Made by a program: the position numbers and the translations under genes. Below, in pieces: positions 1-6,015 of a DNA stretch of 7,083 nt; positions within the stretch are counted from its first letter, which is position 1; each line of letters opens with the position of its first letter. Origin of the DNA: Pseudomonadota bacterium (GTDB lineage: Bacteria; Pseudomonadota; Alphaproteobacteria; Rhizobiales; Beijerinckiaceae); contig JAKANG010000067.1 in the NCBI GenBank assembly GCA_021812505.1, positions 1 to 7,083 on the forward strand, given 5' to 3'. The notes beneath the pieces were generated by a model. It was not told the origin of the DNA. It searched no databases and saw only the letters and a list, made by a program, of their open reading frames with translations.

Positions 1-359
1 TCGATCGCCGCCGCGACAATGCCATCGGCCTCCCCCGCCAGCAGCGGCGCGGCGAATGCGGCCAGGGTCGAGACGCCGACCACGTCGAGGCCAAGTGCGA
101 GCGCGATCCCGCGCGCGGCGGCGACGCCGATCCGAATCCCGGTGAAGGAGCCCGGCCCGACCGTCACGGCGACGCGATCAAGCGACGCGAATCCGCCCTG
201 AACCTTCGCCATCAGTTTCTCGATCGCCGGCATCAGAGCTTCGGCGTGGCCTTTTTCCATGGCCATGGAGTCGAGCGCGACCGGATCGCTCGCCCCCTCG
301 TCGAGAACGCAAACGGAAACAGCCGGCAGAGCAGTGTCGATCGCAAGTATGCGCGTCAC
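1..359 (-). CDS. tsaB: TsaB, tRNA t6A37 threonylcarbamoyl transferase accessory subunit (3'-truncated by window edge)
   Basis: Only the first 119 codons lie in the window; the family is usually about 210-230 residues, so roughly half is missing past the left edge. The protein begins V-T-R-I-L-A-I-D-T-A, the N-terminal ASKHA-fold strand of the family. It carries G-H-A-E around residues 37-40 and the diagnostic V-G-P-G-S-F-T-G-I-R-I-G at about 67-78, shared by TsaB and TsaD. TsaB is known to act as the non-catalytic scaffold that pairs with TsaD (and TsaE) in making N6-threonylcarbamoyladenosine at tRNA position 37 in the cytoplasm. The start is a GTG; no in-frame ATG is seen between it and the preceding gene, and a GAGAGGA-like ribosome site lies about 10 bases upstream. 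It follows the NifU-like gene by 40 bp on the same strand, so co-transcription is likely. Identification is firm; the GTG start is probable. Confidence 0.93.
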   Translation of the reverse strand, partial: MTRILAIDTALPAVSVCVLDEGASDPVALDSMAMEKGHAEALMPAIEKLMAKVQGGFASLDRVAVTVGPGSFTGIRIGVAAARGIALALGLDVVGVSTLAAFAAPLLAGEADGIVAAAI

Positions 360-399
360 GCCAGCCGTTTCCTCTCGCTCGCAAGGCCCATTCGAGACT

Positions 400-954
400 T
401 CAGATCTGCTCGACCGACTTCACTTCCGGGACGAAATGGCAGATCAGGTTCTGCACGCCACGCTTGAGCGTCGCCGTCGAGGAGGGGCAGCCCGAACAGG
501 CGCCCTTCATCTTCAGATAGACCACGCCATCCTTGTAGCCGCGGAACACGATGTCGCCGCCGTCCCCCGCCACGGCGGGACGGACGCGGGTCTCCAGCAG
601 TTCCTTGACCTTGGACACGATTTCGGCGTCTTCCGGCTCGAAATATTCGTCCGCCGCGGCCTCGCCGCCGCCATTGGTCAGGATGGGCGCGCCGGAGGTG
701 AAATGCTCCATGATCACGCCGAGAATGGCCGGCTTGAGATAAGTCCAGTCGCCCGACGACTTCGTCACCGAAATGAAATCGGGTCCGAAAAACACGCCGC
801 TGATTTCGCCGATCCCGAAAATGGCGCTCGCCAGCGGCGAGGCTTCGGCCGCCTGCGCGCTCGGCATGTCGATGGGTCCCCCCTCGACAACGGCGACGCC
901 GGGAATGAATTTCAACGTCGCGGGATTGGGCGTCGATTCAGTCTGAATGAACAT
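400..954 (-). CDS. NifU-family (NFU1-type) iron-sulfur cluster scaffold/carrier protein
   Basis: A 184-residue protein with two domains. Residues 1 to about 88 form an Nfu N-terminal domain, starting M-F-I-Q-T-E-S-T-P-N-P-A-T-L-K-F. After an acidic linker, residues of about 108-178 form a NifU C-terminal domain with R-P-A-V-A-G-D-G-G-D-I (125-135) and the cluster-binding motif C153-S-G-C156. Family knowledge: two such CxxC motifs in a dimer hold one [4Fe-4S] cluster, which is passed to client enzymes in the cytoplasm. The N-domain is the mitochondrial NFU1 kind, not the degenerate A-type domain of E. coli NfuA, so I give no symbol. The start is an ATG with GGAGG five bases upstream; an overlapping out-of-frame ATG sits four bases earlier. 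It is 101 bp downstream of trpS and 40 bp upstream of tsaB. Length and motifs are complete and nothing looks broken. Confidence 0.95.
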   Translation of the reverse strand: MFIQTESTPNPATLKFIPGVAVVEGGPIDMPSAQAAEASPLASAIFGIGEISGVFFGPDFISVTKSSGDWTYLKPAILGVIMEHFTSGAPILTNGGGEAAADEYFEPEDAEIVSKVKELLETRVRPAVAGDGGDIVFRGYKDGVVYLKMKGACSGCPSSTATLKRGVQNLICHFVPEVKSVEQI

Positions 955-964
955 TCATGCCTCC
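955..964 (-). promoter_or_regulatory. Strong ribosome binding site of the NifU-like gene
   Basis: On the minus strand GGAGG occupies 964-960, five bases before the ATG at 954. It decides between two overlapping ATGs (958-956 and 954-952). Only the second is in frame with the protein, and its spacing from the Shine-Dalgarno sequence suits initiation. Confidence 0.7.
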
Positions 965-1010
965 AAGATCGTCCGGTTCAAGGCCGGAGATGATTCCAAT
1001 GGATAGATAA

Positions 1011-1035
1011 GCCTTTCGCCAAAAGAGTGAAAGGC
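1011..1035 (-). terminator. Candidate weak hairpin terminator downstream of trpS
   Basis: A perfect 7-bp inverted repeat (GCCTTTC at 1011-1017, GAAAGGC at 1029-1035) encloses an 11-base loop and lies about 20 bases past the trpS stop. On the minus strand the stem is followed by TTATCTATCC, which is T-rich but not an uninterrupted T-tract. It may be a leaky intrinsic terminator or simply an mRNA-end hairpin between trpS and the NifU-like gene. Stem and position are seen; function is inferred. Confidence 0.3.
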
Positions 1036-1055
1036 CGAACCAAACCGCTCGCCGC

Positions 1056-2090
1056 TTAGCGAATGAAACCGACAATATCCTTGACCTGGGACATGTTCGG
1101 CTCCGCTATGGCGCGCGCGCGCCGCGCCCCGTCGCGCAGGACGGAATCGATGAAAGCCGGGTCGGCTTCAAGCCGCCGCATTTCGGCGCCGATCGGCGCG
1201 AGCCGCGTCACCGCGAGGTCGATCAGGGCCTGTTTGAAGGTTGAGAATTGCGCCCCGCCGAACTGCTGAAGCACGGCGTCCTGCGTCGTATCGTTCAGGG
1301 CGGCGAAAATGCCGACCAGATTTTCGGCCTCGGGACGCCCGCTCAGGCCGTCCTTATCCGTCGGCAAAGGCTCTGGATCGGTCTTGGCCTTGCGCACTTT
1401 CTGCGCGATCGCGTCGGCGTCGTCGGAGAGATTGATGCGCGAAAATTCCGACGCGTCGGATTTCGACATTTTCTTCGTCCCGTCGCGCAGGCTCATCACC
1501 CGCGCCGCCGGCCCCTGGATCAACGGCGCCGGCAAGGGGAAAAAGCCGTCCCCGTGGCCGTTGGCGGCGATGGATTCAGCGAAATCGTTGTTGAATTTCT
1601 GCGCGATGTCGCGCGCCAGCTCGATATGCTGCTTCTGATCCTCGCCGACCGGAACATGCGTCGCCTTGTAGAGCAGGATGTCGGCCGCCATCAGGGTCGG
1701 ATAGGCGAACAGGCCGATCGAGGCGTTCTCGCGGTCCTTGCCGGCCTTCTCCTTGAACTGGGTCATGCGGTTGAGCCAGCCGATGCGCGCGACGCAATTG
1801 AAGACCCAGGCCAGCTCCGCATGTTCGGCGATCTGACTTTGGTTGAAAATGATGTTCTTCGCCGGATCGACCCCGGAGGCGATATAGGCGGCGGCGATCC
1901 TGCGAATCGCCTGGCGCAGCTCTTTCGGGTCCTGCGGCACGGTGATCGCATGCAGGTCGACAACGCAGAACAGGCACTCGTGCGTCTTTTGCAGCGCGAC
2001 GAATTTGACGATGGCGCCGAGATAATTGCCGAGATGAAGATTTCCGGTCGGCTGGATTCCGGAAAAGACGCGTTCGGGAAAGGAGGTCAT
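1056..2090 (-). CDS. trpS: Tryptophanyl-tRNA synthetase
   Basis: A 344-residue class Ic aminoacyl-tRNA synthetase that charges tRNA-Trp with tryptophan using ATP, in the cytoplasm. The Rossmann-fold signatures are in order: [12 protein letters not shown] (11-22, the HIGH-type motif), D-L-H-A (45-48), [14 protein letters not shown] (148-161, nucleotide and Trp-site region) and K-M-S-K-S (207-211). The C-terminal helical part (about 220-344) would recognise the anticodon. Length fits the bacterial family (about 330-350). The start is an ATG with only a weak upstream GGCGGA five bases away; the protein start [13 protein letters not shown] matches the expected family start. It lies 93 bp downstream of hslU on the same strand, with its own plausible promoter in that gap, so it need not depend on hslVU transcription. 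Identification is secure. Confidence 0.98.
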   Translation of the reverse strand: MTSFPERVFSGIQPTGNLHLGNYLGAIVKFVALQKTHECLFCVVDLHAITVPQDPKELRQAIRRIAAAYIASGVDPAKNIIFNQSQIAEHAELAWVFNCVARIGWLNRMTQFKEKAGKDRENASIGLFAYPTLMAADILLYKATHVPVGEDQKQHIELARDIAQKFNNDFAESIAANGHGDGFFPLPAPLIQGPAARVMSLRDGTKKMSKSDASEFSRINLSDDADAIAQKVRKAKTDPEPLPTDKDGLSGRPEAENLVGIFAALNDTTQDAVLQQFGGAQFSTFKQALIDLAVTRLAPIGAEMRRLEADPAFIDSVLRDGARRARAIAEPNMSQVKDIVGFIR

Positions 2091-2120
2091 CGCGATCCGC
2101 CAGGGAGAAAATTCGATCGT

Positions 2121-2149
2121 CTTATGGCCGCGCCCGAATTTCCTGGCAA
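2121..2149 (-). promoter_or_regulatory. Candidate vegetative (sigma70-type) promoter for trpS
   Basis: Reading the minus strand, TTGCCA (2149-2144; five of six matches to TTGACA) is followed after 17 bases by CATAAG (2126-2121; four of six to TATAAT). Transcription would start near 2114, giving a leader of about 24 bases to the trpS ATG at 2090. The element sits in the 93-bp hslU-trpS gap. The match is decent but GC-rich alphaproteobacterial promoters are weakly conserved, so chance remains possible. Confidence 0.4.
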
Positions 2150-2183
2150 GGGCGCCCGAAAAATCATTGGTTGGCGGCGATCG

Positions 2184-3485
2184 TCACAGGATGAAGCGGC
2201 TCAGATCGACATTGCGCGACAATTCTCCGACGCGCGCCTCGACATAGGGGCCGTCGACCGTCACCACCTCGCCGGAATGTTCGCCAGCCGAAAAGCTGAC
2301 GTCGTCCAACACCCGCTCCATCACCGTCTGCAAGCGCCGCGCGCCGATGTTCTCGACGCTCGCATTCACCTGAACCGCGACCCGCGCGATGGTTTCGATG
2401 GCGTCCGGCGTGAATTCCAGCGCGACGCCCTCCGTCGCCAGCAGGGCGCGATATTGCTTGGTCAGGCTGGCCTCGGGCTGGGTCAGGATGCGCTTGAAAT
2501 CCTCCTCGTCCAGCGAGGACAATTCGACGCGGATCGGGAGGCGGCCCTGCAATTCGGGAAGAAGGTCGGACGGCTTGGCGACGTGGAAGGCGCCCGAGGC
2601 GATGAACAATATATGGTCCGTCTTCACCGCGCCATGCTTGGTCGCCACCGTCGTGCCCTCGATCAGGGGCAGCAGGTCGCGCTGCACCCCCTCGCGCGAC
2701 ACGTCGCCGGCGCGGCCATCGCGCGCGCAGATCTTGTCGATCTCGTCGAGGAAGACGATGCCGTTGTTTTCGACCTCGCGGATGGCTAGGCGCACGATTT
2801 CATCCTGGTCGAGCAGCTTTTCGCTCTCTTCCGCCTCCAGCGGTTCGCGCGCGTCCCTGACCATGAGTTTCTGGCTCTTGGCGCGGCTGGCCTTGCCGAA
2901 AATATCGCCCAGAGAAATCGCGCCGATCGACGCCCCCGGCATGTTGGGAAGCTCGAACATCGGCATCGACGACGAGGAAGGAGACGCGATCTCCACCTCG
3001 ATCTCCTTGTCTTCCATCTCGCCCGCCCGCAATTTGCGGCGGAAGGCGTCGCGCGTGGCCGCGCTGGCGTTGGCGCCGACGAGGGCGGTCACGATCCGGT
3101 CTTCGGCCGCCAGTTGCGCCCGCGCGGAAACGTCCTTGCGTTTCGTCTCCTTGACCAGAGCGATGCCTATTTCGATCAGGTCGCGCACGATCTGCTCGAC
3201 ATCCCGGCCGACGTAGCCGACTTCGGTGAATTTGGTCGCCTCGACCTTGAGGAAGGGCGCGTTGGCCAGACGGGCGAGGCGGCGGGCGATCTCGGTCTTG
3301 CCGCAACCGGTCGGCCCGATCATCAGGATGTTCTTGGGCAGAACCTCCTCGCGCATCGCGCCTTCGAGACGCAGCCGCCGCCAGCGGTTGCGCAGGGCGA
3401 TCGCCACCGCCCTTTTGGCGTCCTTCTGGCCGATGATGAAGCGGTCGAGTTCCGAAACGATTTCCCGTGGAGAGAGGTCTGTCAT
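2184..3485 (-). CDS. hslU: HslU (ClpY), ATPase/unfoldase subunit of the HslUV protease
   Basis: A 433-residue AAA+ unfoldase that hexamerises, unfolds substrates with ATP and threads them into the HslV peptidase. Seen in order: N-terminal [10 protein letters not shown] (5-14) and [11 protein letters not shown] (18-27 region), Walker A G-P-T-G-C-G-K-T (57-64), pore loop G-Y-V-G (90-93), an inserted I-domain roughly 110-230, Walker [10 protein letters not shown] (243-251), A-S-G-A-F-H (296-301), arginine-finger region L-Q-G-R-L-P-I-R-V (312-320) and sensor-2 G-A-R-R-L-Q (381-386). It ends R-F-I-L, matching the conserved C-terminal tail that inserts into HslV and activates it. Length fits the family (about 430-445). 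The ATG start gives the canonical N-terminus, though no strong Shine-Dalgarno is visible. It follows hslV by 26 bp, so the two subunits are surely made from one message. No defects seen. Confidence 0.98.
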   Translation of the reverse strand: MTDLSPREIVSELDRFIIGQKDAKRAVAIALRNRWRRLRLEGAMREEVLPKNILMIGPTGCGKTEIARRLARLANAPFLKVEATKFTEVGYVGRDVEQIVRDLIEIGIALVKETKRKDVSARAQLAAEDRIVTALVGANASAATRDAFRRKLRAGEMEDKEIEVEIASPSSSSMPMFELPNMPGASIGAISLGDIFGKASRAKSQKLMVRDAREPLEAEESEKLLDQDEIVRLAIREVENNGIVFLDEIDKICARDGRAGDVSREGVQRDLLPLIEGTTVATKHGAVKTDHILFIASGAFHVAKPSDLLPELQGRLPIRVELSSLDEEDFKRILTQPEASLTKQYRALLATEGVALEFTPDAIETIARVAVQVNASVENIGARRLQTVMERVLDDVSFSAGEHSGEVVTVDGPYVEARVGELSRNVDLSRFIL

Positions 3486-3511
3486 GGGCAGGGCCTGGAA
3501 TTTCGCTGATC

Positions 3512-4081
3512 TCAGAGCGAGTCGATGGTTTCGACGACAATATTGGAATTGGTGTAGACGCAGATGTCCGCTGCGATCCGGAGCGCGCGCCGGGCGATGG
3601 TCTCGGCGTCGAGATCCGTGTCGATCAGGGCGCGCGCGGCGGCGAGCGCATAATTGCCGCCCGAGCCTATGCCCATGACCACGCCCTCCGCCGAGGGCTC
3701 GGGCTCGAGCACGTCGCCCGTGCCGGTGAGAACGAGGGCGGCGTTTTTGTCGGCCACCAGCATCATGGCCTCCAACCGGCGCAGATAGCGGTCGGTGCGC
3801 CAGTCCTTGGCGAGTTCGACGCAGGCGCGCAGAAGCTGGCCGGAATATTGCTCCAGCTTGGCTTCAAGACGTTCGCTGAGGGTGAAGGCGTCGGCGGTCG
3901 CGCCGGCGAAGCCGATGATGACCTCGCCCTTGCCAAGCCGGCGCACCTTGCGGGCGTTGCCCTTGATGATGGTCTGGCCGAGGCTCACCTGTCCGTCCCC
4001 GGCGATCACCGTCTTGCCGCCCTTGCGCACCAGCACGATGGTGGTGGCGTGCATCGAGGGCGCGCCCAATTGGTCCGTCAT
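3512..4081 (-). CDS. hslV: HslV (ClpQ), threonine peptidase subunit of the HslUV protease
   Basis: A 189-residue proteasome-beta-like peptidase forming the double-ring core of the ATP-dependent HslUV protease in the cytoplasm. From the chosen ATG the first twelve residues ([12 protein letters not shown]) form a short propeptide. Maturation should expose T13, the catalytic threonine, in T-T-I-V-L-V. Counted from that threonine, D17 ([10 protein letters not shown]) and K33 (N-A-R-K-V-R-R-L) stand exactly where the family needs them, and G-S-G-G-N-Y-A (127-133) supplies the conserved serine. An upstream in-frame ATG at 4192 would add 37 residues unlike the family, so I reject it. An internal ATG at 4054 would leave only M-H-A before T13 and cannot be excluded. 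First gene of the hslVU unit, diverging from hisB; a heat-shock-type promoter is proposed upstream. Confidence 0.97.
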   Translation of the reverse strand: MTDQLGAPSMHATTIVLVRKGGKTVIAGDGQVSLGQTIIKGNARKVRRLGKGEVIIGFAGATADAFTLSERLEAKLEQYSGQLLRACVELAKDWRTDRYLRRLEAMMLVADKNAALVLTGTGDVLEPEPSAEGVVMGIGSGGNYALAAARALIDTDLDAETIARRALRIAADICVYTNSNIVVETIDSL

Positions 4082-4103
4082 GACTGAAACAACCCGAAAT
4101 GTT

Positions 4104-4119
4104 CCGTCGCGATCGACGG
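4104..4119. repeat. Perfect 6-bp inverted repeat in the hslV leader
   Basis: CCGTCG (4104-4109) and CGACGG (4114-4119) are perfect complements around a 4-base CGAT spacer. The repeat lies 22 bases before the hslV start and downstream of the proposed hslVU promoter, so it would fall in the 5' untranslated leader as a small hairpin, or could be an operator. Such repeats arise by chance in GC-rich DNA, and no function is shown. Confidence 0.35.
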
Positions 4120-4130
4120 GCAGACCGCAT

Positions 4131-4157
4131 CTATGGCCTGCCTGTGGCAATGACAAG
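4131..4157 (-). promoter_or_regulatory. Candidate heat-shock (RpoH-type) promoter of hslVU
   Basis: On the minus strand CTTGTC (4157-4152) is separated by 15 bases from CCATAG (4136-4131). This resembles the RpoH pattern of CTTG-containing -35 and CCCAT/CCATAT-like -10 elements. Start of transcription would be near 4123, about 42 bases before the hslV ATG. hslVU is a classical RpoH-dependent heat-shock unit in proteobacteria, so context supports it. The same bases can also be read as a sigma70-like TTGTCA-N16-ATAGAT. The motif is seen; its use is inferred. Confidence 0.45.
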
Positions 4158-4173
4158 CCTTTTGCGGTTAGAG

Positions 4174-4191
4174 TGGCGCAGCGAAGCGCCA
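4174..4191. repeat. Perfect 6-bp inverted repeat in the hslV-hisB divergent region
   Basis: TGGCGC (4174-4179) and GCGCCA (4186-4191) pair perfectly around the 6-base loop AGCGAA. The element lies behind the proposed hslVU promoter and about 80 bases before the hisB start, so it could be an operator or a hairpin in the hisB leader. No T-tract follows on either strand, so it is not a standard terminator. Confidence 0.35.
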
Positions 4192-4272
4192 TTTGCTATG
4201 AGCCGTGGCGTTCGGCGGGCGGTGTCGGAATTTTTCGGCGGACGAGCCGCCTATGCCAGTATGGAACAGCAG

Positions 4273-4863
4273 ATGACGCGACAGGCGGAGCTCAAACGCA
4301 CGACCAAAGAGACGGATATTTCGGTCAGGCTGACGATCGACGGCGGCGGCGCGAGCAAGATTTCGACGGGTATCGGCTTTTTCGATCACATGCTCGACCA
4401 GTTGGCGCGCCATTCGCTGATGGACATCGAAATCGCCGCCAAGGGCGACCTGCACATCGACCAGCACCACACGGTGGAGGATGTCGGGATCGCTCTGGGC
4501 CAGGCCCTGAAGCGCGCGGCGGGCGACTTTCGCGGCATCGTGCGCTATGCCGCCGCCTATGCGCCGATGGATGAAACCCTGACCCGCGTCGCGATCGACG
4601 TGTCCGGCCGGCCGTTCCTGGTGTTCCGCACTGAAATACCCCAGGCGAAGATCGGCGCGTTCGACACCGAACTTGTGCGCGAGTTCTTTCAGGCTTTCGC
4701 CCAGCATGCGGCGATCACTTTGCATATCGAGACGCTGTATGGCGGGAACAGCCACCATATTGTCGAATCCTGCTTCAAGGGCGTGGCGCGGGCGCTCGGC
4801 GCGGCGCTGGCGATCGACCCGCGGCAGAAGGAGCGCATTCCCTCCACCAAGGGAATGCTGTGA
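4273..4863 (+). CDS. hisB: Imidazoleglycerol-phosphate dehydratase
   Basis: Catalyses the manganese-dependent dehydration of imidazoleglycerol phosphate to imidazoleacetol phosphate, the sixth step proper of histidine synthesis. From the chosen ATG the protein has 196 residues, the usual length for the monofunctional enzyme (about 195-200). Metal-binding and catalytic motifs are intact: G-F-F-D-H-M-L (35-41, H39), R-H-S-L-M-D (46-51), [12 protein letters not shown] (65-76) and H-H-I-V-E-S-C-F-K (161-169). Start choice: the frame is open back to 4099 with ATGs at 4198 and 4261. The ATG at 4273 gives [16 protein letters not shown], the expected N-terminus, with GGAA six bases upstream. The 4261 start would add only four residues and is the main alternative. 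First gene of the his block, diverging from hslV. Confidence 0.96.
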   Translation: MTRQAELKRTTKETDISVRLTIDGGGASKISTGIGFFDHMLDQLARHSLMDIEIAAKGDLHIDQHHTVEDVGIALGQALKRAAGDFRGIVRYAAAYAPMDETLTRVAIDVSGRPFLVFRTEIPQAKIGAFDTELVREFFQAFAQHAAITLHIETLYGGNSHHIVESCFKGVARALGAALAIDPRQKERIPSTKGML

Positions 4864-4869
4864 CGCTGC

Positions 4870-4880
4870 GAGGAAGCGCT
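4870..4880 (+). promoter_or_regulatory. Ribosome binding site that fixes the DUF2628 gene start
   Basis: GAGGAA at 4870-4875 lies five bases before the ATG at 4881. It favours that ATG over the in-frame GTG at 4860, which would overlap the hisB stop and add seven residues. Confidence 0.65.
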
Positions 4881-5360
4881 ATGAATCTTTACGGGGTTTT
4901 CCTTCCGGCCGGCGAGGGCTCCGGCGAATCCCTGGAACGCGCGGCCTTCGTTAAGCAGGGCTTTTCGCACGAGGCCTTTTGGCTGACGCCGCTCTGGACG
5001 GCGCGCAAGGGGTTGTGGGCCGCGCTCGGATTCTGGATCGTCTGGGTCGCTGCCGTGACGGGGCTCGCATTGGCTTTCCGCCTTGACGGTCCGGTGGCCG
5101 GCCTGATCTATCTGGTCGGCGCCTTGGCTTTCGGCCTTGAGGGCGACCGGTTGGAGCAATCCCAACTCACGAAATACGGTTTCGCGTTACAGGCTTTTGC
5201 GCTGGGCGATACGGCGCGCGAGGCGGAACAGGTTTTTTTTGAGGGACCCGCCAAGGACCTTGCTCCTCCTCCGCCGCCGCCCGAACCGCTCGAAGAGCCG
5301 GCGCCGCCGCCACAGGCCGGGACGATCGACCTTCTGGGCCTTTTCCATCCGGAGAATTGA
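4881..5360 (+). CDS. DUF2628-type small membrane protein within the his operon
   Basis: A 159-residue protein of unproven function. It opens M-N-L-Y-G-V-F-L-P, has an aromatic stretch [17 protein letters not shown] (23-39), then two hydrophobic segments, about 44-66 and 70-86, joined by a tight L-D-G turn. These look like a membrane hairpin. After E-G-D-R (87-90) comes a soluble stretch with [16 protein letters not shown] (101-116), then a proline-rich acidic tail (about 128-147, with six prolines in a row) ending [10 protein letters not shown]. The pattern of F-V-K-x-G-F-S, two membrane spans and a trailing soluble part fits the DUF2628 family, often found between hisB and hisH in Hyphomicrobiales. 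No enzyme motif is visible. It starts 17 bp after hisB and ends 4 bp before hisH, so it is co-transcribed and probably translationally coupled. An 8-T run at 5233-5240 is a possible slippage site. Confidence 0.85.
   Translation: MNLYGVFLPAGEGSGESLERAAFVKQGFSHEAFWLTPLWTARKGLWAALGFWIVWVAAVTGLALAFRLDGPVAGLIYLVGALAFGLEGDRLEQSQLTKYGFALQAFALGDTAREAEQVFFEGPAKDLAPPPPPPEPLEEPAPPPQAGTIDLLGLFHPEN
5233..5240 (+). other. Homopolymeric T8 run, possible slippage site in the DUF2628 gene
   Basis: Eight consecutive T bases encode the end of V118 and F119-F120 (codons GTT TTT TTT, then GAG). One extra T would give GTT TTT TTT TGA, an immediate stop. One missing T would move reading into the hisH frame, which has no stop from here through the end of hisH. 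The run and its frames are seen; slippage is only a possibility. Confidence 0.6.
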
Positions 5361-5364
5361 CGAA

Positions 5365-6015
5365 GTGAACGTCGCGATCATCGATTACGGCTCCGGCAAC
5401 CTGCATTCGGCGGCCAAGGCCTTCGAGCGCGCCGCCCGCGACAGCGGCCTCGCGGCCTCGATCCAGGTCACCTCCGACCCGGACGCCGTCTCGCGCGCGG
5501 ATCGCATCGTCCTGCCTGGCGTCGGCGCCTTTCCCGATTGCCGGGCCGGCCTGCTCGCCATCGACGGCATGGTCGAGGCGCTCGAAGAGGGCGTGCGCGA
5601 CAAGGGAAAGCCTTTCCTCGGCATCTGCGTCGGGATGCAATTATTGGCCGAGCGTGGGCTGGAACATCACGAAACGCCTGGCCTCGGCTGGATCAAGGGG
5701 ACGGTCGCGGCCATAAGGCCCGGCGATCCGGCGCTGAAAATCCCCCATATGGGCTGGAACGACCTCGCTCTTCGCCGTCCCCATCCGGTGTTCGACGGCC
5801 TCGCCACCGGGGAAAACGGCCAGAACGCCTACTTCGTCCATTCCTTCCATCTCGTCGCCTCCGACGCTCGGGACGTGATCGCCGCCACCGACTACGGCGA
5901 GGCGCTGACGGCGGCCGTGGGGCGCGACACGATCGTCGGCGTGCAGTTTCATCCCGAAAAGAGCCAGACCTTCGGCCTGCGGCTGATTTCCAATTTCCTG
6001 AGGTGGACTCCGTGA
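5365..6015 (+). CDS. hisH: Imidazoleglycerol-phosphate synthase, glutamine amidotransferase subunit HisH
   Basis: A class I glutaminase of 216 residues. It releases ammonia from glutamine and channels it to HisF, which uses it to turn PRFAR into imidazoleglycerol phosphate and AICAR. Motifs: [11 protein letters not shown] (5-15), oxyanion-strand region L-P-G-V-G-A-F (50-56), nucleophile elbow G-I-C-V-G-M-Q (87-92, C88), P-H-M-G-W-N (127-132) and catalytic F-H-P-E-K-S (195-200, H196 and E198). All three triad residues are present and the length is normal. The start is a GTG, with GGAGA about nine bases upstream inside the end of the DUF2628 gene. The frame is open further upstream, but that sequence is arginine-rich and unlike HisH, so it is not coding in this frame. 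Its stop overlaps the hisA start by four bases (GTGA), a sign of translational coupling. Confidence 0.97.
   Translation: MNVAIIDYGSGNLHSAAKAFERAARDSGLAASIQVTSDPDAVSRADRIVLPGVGAFPDCRAGLLAIDGMVEALEEGVRDKGKPFLGICVGMQLLAERGLEHHETPGLGWIKGTVAAIRPGDPALKIPHMGWNDLALRRPHPVFDGLATGENGQNAYFVHSFHLVASDARDVIAATDYGEALTAAVGRDTIVGVQFHPEKSQTFGLRLISNFLRWTP

Noticed and set aside
972..988. TCCGG...CCGGA inverted repeat upstream of the NifU-like gene
   Set aside because: Only five bases per arm with a 7-base loop; expected by chance in this base composition and not at a telling position.
259..993. A 244-codon open frame on the plus strand opposite the NifU-like gene
   Set aside because: Antisense to a protein with intact CxxC and NifU domains; no motif of its own.
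2130..2155. GCGCCC...GGGCGC inverted repeat as an hslU terminator
   Set aside because: The loop is 14 bases, no T-tract follows on the minus strand, and the sequence overlaps the candidate trpS promoter.
1248..2789. A 513-codon open frame on the plus strand
   Set aside because: It runs antisense across trpS, the intergenic gap and hslU. Both minus-strand genes have complete family motifs, and the plus-strand translation is R-, D- and G-rich with no recognisable domain. It is a GC-rich shadow frame.
2389..3216. A 275-codon serine- and arginine-rich open frame on the plus strand within hslU
   Set aside because: Antisense to the conserved HslU coding sequence with low-complexity composition and no family resemblance.
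4082..4192. Extended HslV start at 4192
   Set aside because: It would add 37 residues not resembling the family, run across the proposed promoter, and has no good ribosome site; the ATG at 4081 gives the expected short propeptide.
4099..4272. Extended hisB starts at 4099, 4198 or 4261
   Set aside because: The conserved protein begins at about the A-E-L-K-R sequence just after the 4273 ATG, which also has the best nearby GGAA. The 4261 start is the only serious alternative and changes just four residues.
4082..4272. Histidine attenuator or T-box ahead of hisB
   Set aside because: No leader peptide with consecutive His codons, no hairpin followed by a T-tract, and no T-box sequence was seen.
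4860..4880. GTG start at 4860 for the DUF2628 gene
   Set aside because: The ATG at 4881 has a well-placed GAGGAA and yields the typical M-N-L-Y-G-V-F start of the family.
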